Positions 61,442 to 64,000 of a DNA stretch of 64,000 nucleotides are shown piece after piece (positions within the stretch are counted from its first letter, which is position 1; the number at the start of each line of letters is the position of its first letter). A program made the position numbers and the translations under genes. The notes under the pieces are model-generated. The model saw nothing but the letters and a program-made list of their open reading frames with translations, did no database searches and was not told the DNA's origin. The DNA is taken from contig NW_001799027.1 in assembly GCF_000165425.1 (NCBI RefSeq), forward strand, positions 1,924 through 65,923. Reading direction: 5' to 3'. The stretch comes from Paramecium tetraurelia (lineage: Eukaryota; Ciliophora; Oligohymenophorea; Peniculida; Parameciidae).

Positions 61442-61568
61442 TAATTGCCTAATTATATATTATTCAAATATTAGTATAACATATTCCAAACCATTTTTTA
61501 AATAAGTTCATCAAAGATTTCATTATTTTATCAAAATTCCTTATTTTTTATAAGATGTAAACAGATTA

Positions 61569-62946
61569 TCAATCAAATATATAATAATATAAACTTACCA
61601 ATAATATGAAAGCACAAATTCCTAAAACCAACCAATCATATTTGGAATTAGTTCCAGTTTCCTCCTCCAACTTTACTTCCTTCTCTTTTTAAGCCAATTT
61701 GTCCACCTTTTTGATAATCTTTGATTTTCTCATTTTCCAATTTTATTCTTTCAACCATTTTCTGAGATCCTTCATATTTTGAAGGAACAATTATTTGAAT
61801 TCTTCTTGTACAGAGGAATCAGATAAATCAATTCCAAATTAGGCTGCTTTCTCATTTACAATTGGTTTTGTAAAATTTGATCTACTTATTCTTTCAATCT
61901 TCATTTTAGTAGACATTAATTAAGCCAAGAATTGTCTATGTTTTTCAGCCTCTTCATTTTTTCCTTGAGTTTCATATAAATGTAAGATTTACACCCCTCT
62001 ACTCTCTATAAACTTACCAAGTTCATTGATTTCCTCTGGTATCTGAATACTTGTGTCCTCTTCAAAACTTGGTTCATAGGAAAGGGTATTAAAAGAATAT
62101 TTTTTCCAATCTTCACTATATTCATACTCATCTTCTTCTGAAGATGAATCATCCTCTACTTATTCTGATTATTTTTCTGTAGGTTATATCTCTTATGGTT
62201 TAGGAGATGTTTTTTCAATATTTTTCATTACATTTTATGATATTTCAATACTTGATCTCATCATCTTTTTCAATTCTAATTTAGCCTTGGTAAGATCCTT
62301 TCTAATTGCCTCGTCATCATCAATTGAGAGTGCTTTCTCGAGATCTTGAATTGCTAGTTTGTAATCACTCTCCTCAGCATTTATATCATCCAATCTAGCC
62401 TAAGCTTTACAAAAAACTAATACTTTTGCCCTTCTGTAGTATGCCTTAGCATTATCTTAAACATTTAAAACATAATCACAAGCTGCAATAGCATCCTTAA
62501 ATTACTTTTCTTTAATATAGCAAATAGCTAAATTCAGCAACAATTTTATTCTTAAATCAACAATTCGTTAATCAAAATTATCATCCTTATAGGTTAAATC
62601 ATCATCTAAGATTCCTTCATTTTTCCAATTGGGGTTCTTGTTTTCAATATAAAGGAAAATGCTGAGAGATTTTTCGTATTCATGAGAGGCATTCCCAAAT
62701 TTCCCTTTAAGCAAATAAGTTAATTTTCATACCTTATTAGAATAAGCTATTCCCTTTGTCTTTTAATTCATTTGCAAAATCAAGTCTCTACTCAATATCC
62801 AATTTTCTTTATTCAAGATATTCATTCAGATAATACAAACCAGCTTTAATAAACAAAGGCTGTTTTTCAAAGACCTTCCTTTTAGAATGCATTTCATGAG
62901 ATTTAATTGCCACGGCCTATTAGAACATTTAATTAAACTCATTCAT
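61569..62946 (-). CDS. TPR protein with C-terminal membrane anchor
   Basis: Spliced length 449 aa with one 28-nt intron near 62710. Three TPR motifs of the immunophilin type occupy residues about 60-230: RLDFANELKDKGNSLFQQGK, LLLNLAICYIKEKQFKDAIA, and AKAYYRRAKVLVFCKAQARL. The carboxylate-clamp residues (K...N, N, K...R) suggest Hsp90/Hsp70 tail binding. An acidic linker (EDDSSSEEDEYEYSEDW) and a helical region follow. The last residues YDWLVLGICAFILLVSLYYY form a single membrane span, so the protein is tail-anchored in ER or mitochondria. The layout resembles FKBP38 without its FKBP domain. Confidence 0.82.
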
Positions 62947-63441
62947 AACTATATATAATATATTTTATATTAATTAATAATTTAAGAATTAAGGTTAATG
63001 TTTTATCTATTTAATAATTATACGCTGGAAACCCTACGCAAGGGTATTTCCATTACAATTCTTGTATTCTAATAAGAAAACTCATATTAACTTTGATTTT
63101 GAAAATTCATATTATTTTTATCATAAACAACACTTTCTTTAATTTATTAACATCAGTAACTGCTCTTTTTTGTTAAAACTATTGAGAAATCCTTTGAATG
63201 TTCTGGTACGTAGGATTTAATCAATTTTTATAAATTTAACTCATATTCATGTTAGTCATTTTGAATACTACTCAACAACATATATTTTTGCATATTAATT
63301 CTAATCCTGAATTTGCATGTTAAATTAAAATTTTTAATTTGTTTTTCTTATTAAATGTATTACTTTCCTTAAAGAGTTAAAAATATTAGCCTACTTTAGA
63401 ATTTATCTGATCTTTTGGAAAGCTTAATAGAAAAAAATGTT
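62947..63441. other. 495-bp divergent spacer
   Basis: Separates the TPR gene (minus) from the cyclin gene (plus) and should carry both promoters. AT-rich; a short richer patch near 63025-63045 (CGCTGGAAACCCTACGCAAG) stands out, but I cannot assign it. Confidence 0.4.
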
Positions 63442-63888
63442 ATGGAAACTAATTAAGACTCTGTATTTAATTCTGGGACTACACCTGAGATTAGCCTTGA
63501 GAATTATTTAATGAGAATTCAAAGACATGCGAGATGTAGTGAAGAGTGCTTTGTTATTGCTTTAATATATTTGGATAGAATTTAGGAAATAAATCAAGAA
63601 TTTTAGTATACGGAGAAAAATATACATAGGTATTTAAAGATCATTTAGTTTAGATGTTTCATTATTGCTGTTGTTTTAGCAATAAAGTATTAAGACGACG
63701 AAATTTTTAAGAATGATTACTATGCTAAAGTAGGAGGCATTTCAATCTAAGAGTTAAATGATATGGAAGAGAGCTTTCTAAATTTATTAGATTTTGAATT
63801 GTTTGTGTACCATGAGACCTTCTCATTATATTTAACCGAAATAAATGAGTGGACTAGATCATAGAATTCCATTAACTTTAATATATGA
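63442..63888 (+). CDS. PHO80/P-type cyclin
   Basis: Regulatory subunit of a cyclin-dependent kinase of the Pho85/CDK5-like class. Spliced length 140 aa with one 24-nt intron near 63630. The cyclin box reads SEECFVIALIYLDRIQEINQ, then HRCFIIAVVLAIKYQDDEIF, DYYAKVGGISIQELNDMEES, FLNLLDFELFVYHETFSLY. These are the diagnostic strings of U/P-type cyclins (IALIYLDRI, YYAKVGG, N-x-LE/ME-x-xFL). The start is the ATG at 63442; another ATG just upstream is out of frame. Compact, with almost nothing beyond the cyclin box. Confidence 0.93.
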
Positions 63889-64000
63889 GTTTTAAATCAA
63901 TAAAAATTAATGTAAGTTTTTATATTGTTTTTAAAACAAATTTTATATTGCAAATTGATTTTGCATATTAATAATAAAATTATAAGCAAGCTTTCTGAAA

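Overview
This looks like macronuclear DNA of a ciliate, most probably Paramecium. The DNA is strongly AT-rich. Nearly every recognisable protein reads through in-frame TAA and TAG as glutamine and ends at TGA (genetic code 6). Reading frames are repaired again and again by tiny introns of about 19-33 nt running from GTA to TAG/AAG/CAG. Genes lie on both strands with gaps of a few tens to a few hundred bases. All gene models below were read by eye in code 6. For genes whose introns were all placed, the spliced length was checked to be a multiple of three.

Left part (1-13 kb): a large cysteine-rich surface/transmembrane protein (406-4752) and a tetraspanin-like protein (6350-7286) sit among decayed copies. 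These are a WD40-family relic (5060-6112), a relic of the N-terminal domain of the surface-protein family (10060-10620) and a short WD40 gene that keeps only the C-terminal half (11933-12955). This stretch has the lowest density of intact genes in the window. Then come a B-box protein with many MORN-like repeats, each broken by its own intron (13124-16218), a proline-rich protein and a DHHC palmitoyltransferase.

Middle (18.9-38.4 kb): three genes run head to tail on the minus strand, an LRR protein, an RNA-dependent RNA polymerase of the RNA-silencing type and a CHAT/caspase-like protein. The plus-strand neighbour is a Lon-like protein with an intact ATPase but both protease dyad residues replaced. 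After it come an Ariadne-type RBR ubiquitin ligase, ADF/cofilin, a Q-rich pseudokinase, an SCP2 protein ending in a peroxisomal AKL, an AAGAB/p34-like adaptor-binding protein, a TIM44-like import factor and a Myb protein.

Right part (39.5-64 kb): two tandem CBM20 starch-binding proteins, a large FtsX-type permease, an unrecognised coiled-coil gene, a small acylated protein, a DOMON protein with an S/G/T-rich stalk, a RING protein, Sm protein E back to back with an EFHC-type axonemal protein (only 21 bp between start codons), two more kinase-fold proteins with degenerate catalytic motifs, an LRR protein, VPS4, a tail-anchored TPR protein and a PHO80-type cyclin.

Most genes look like ordinary single-copy housekeeping or ciliary genes; adjacency need not mean shared function in such compact DNA. 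The points I would check first are the protease-dead Lon, the CHAT-RDR-LRR cluster, the intron-per-repeat gene, the 21-bp divergent start pair and the in-frame TGA near the end of the kinase at 58207.
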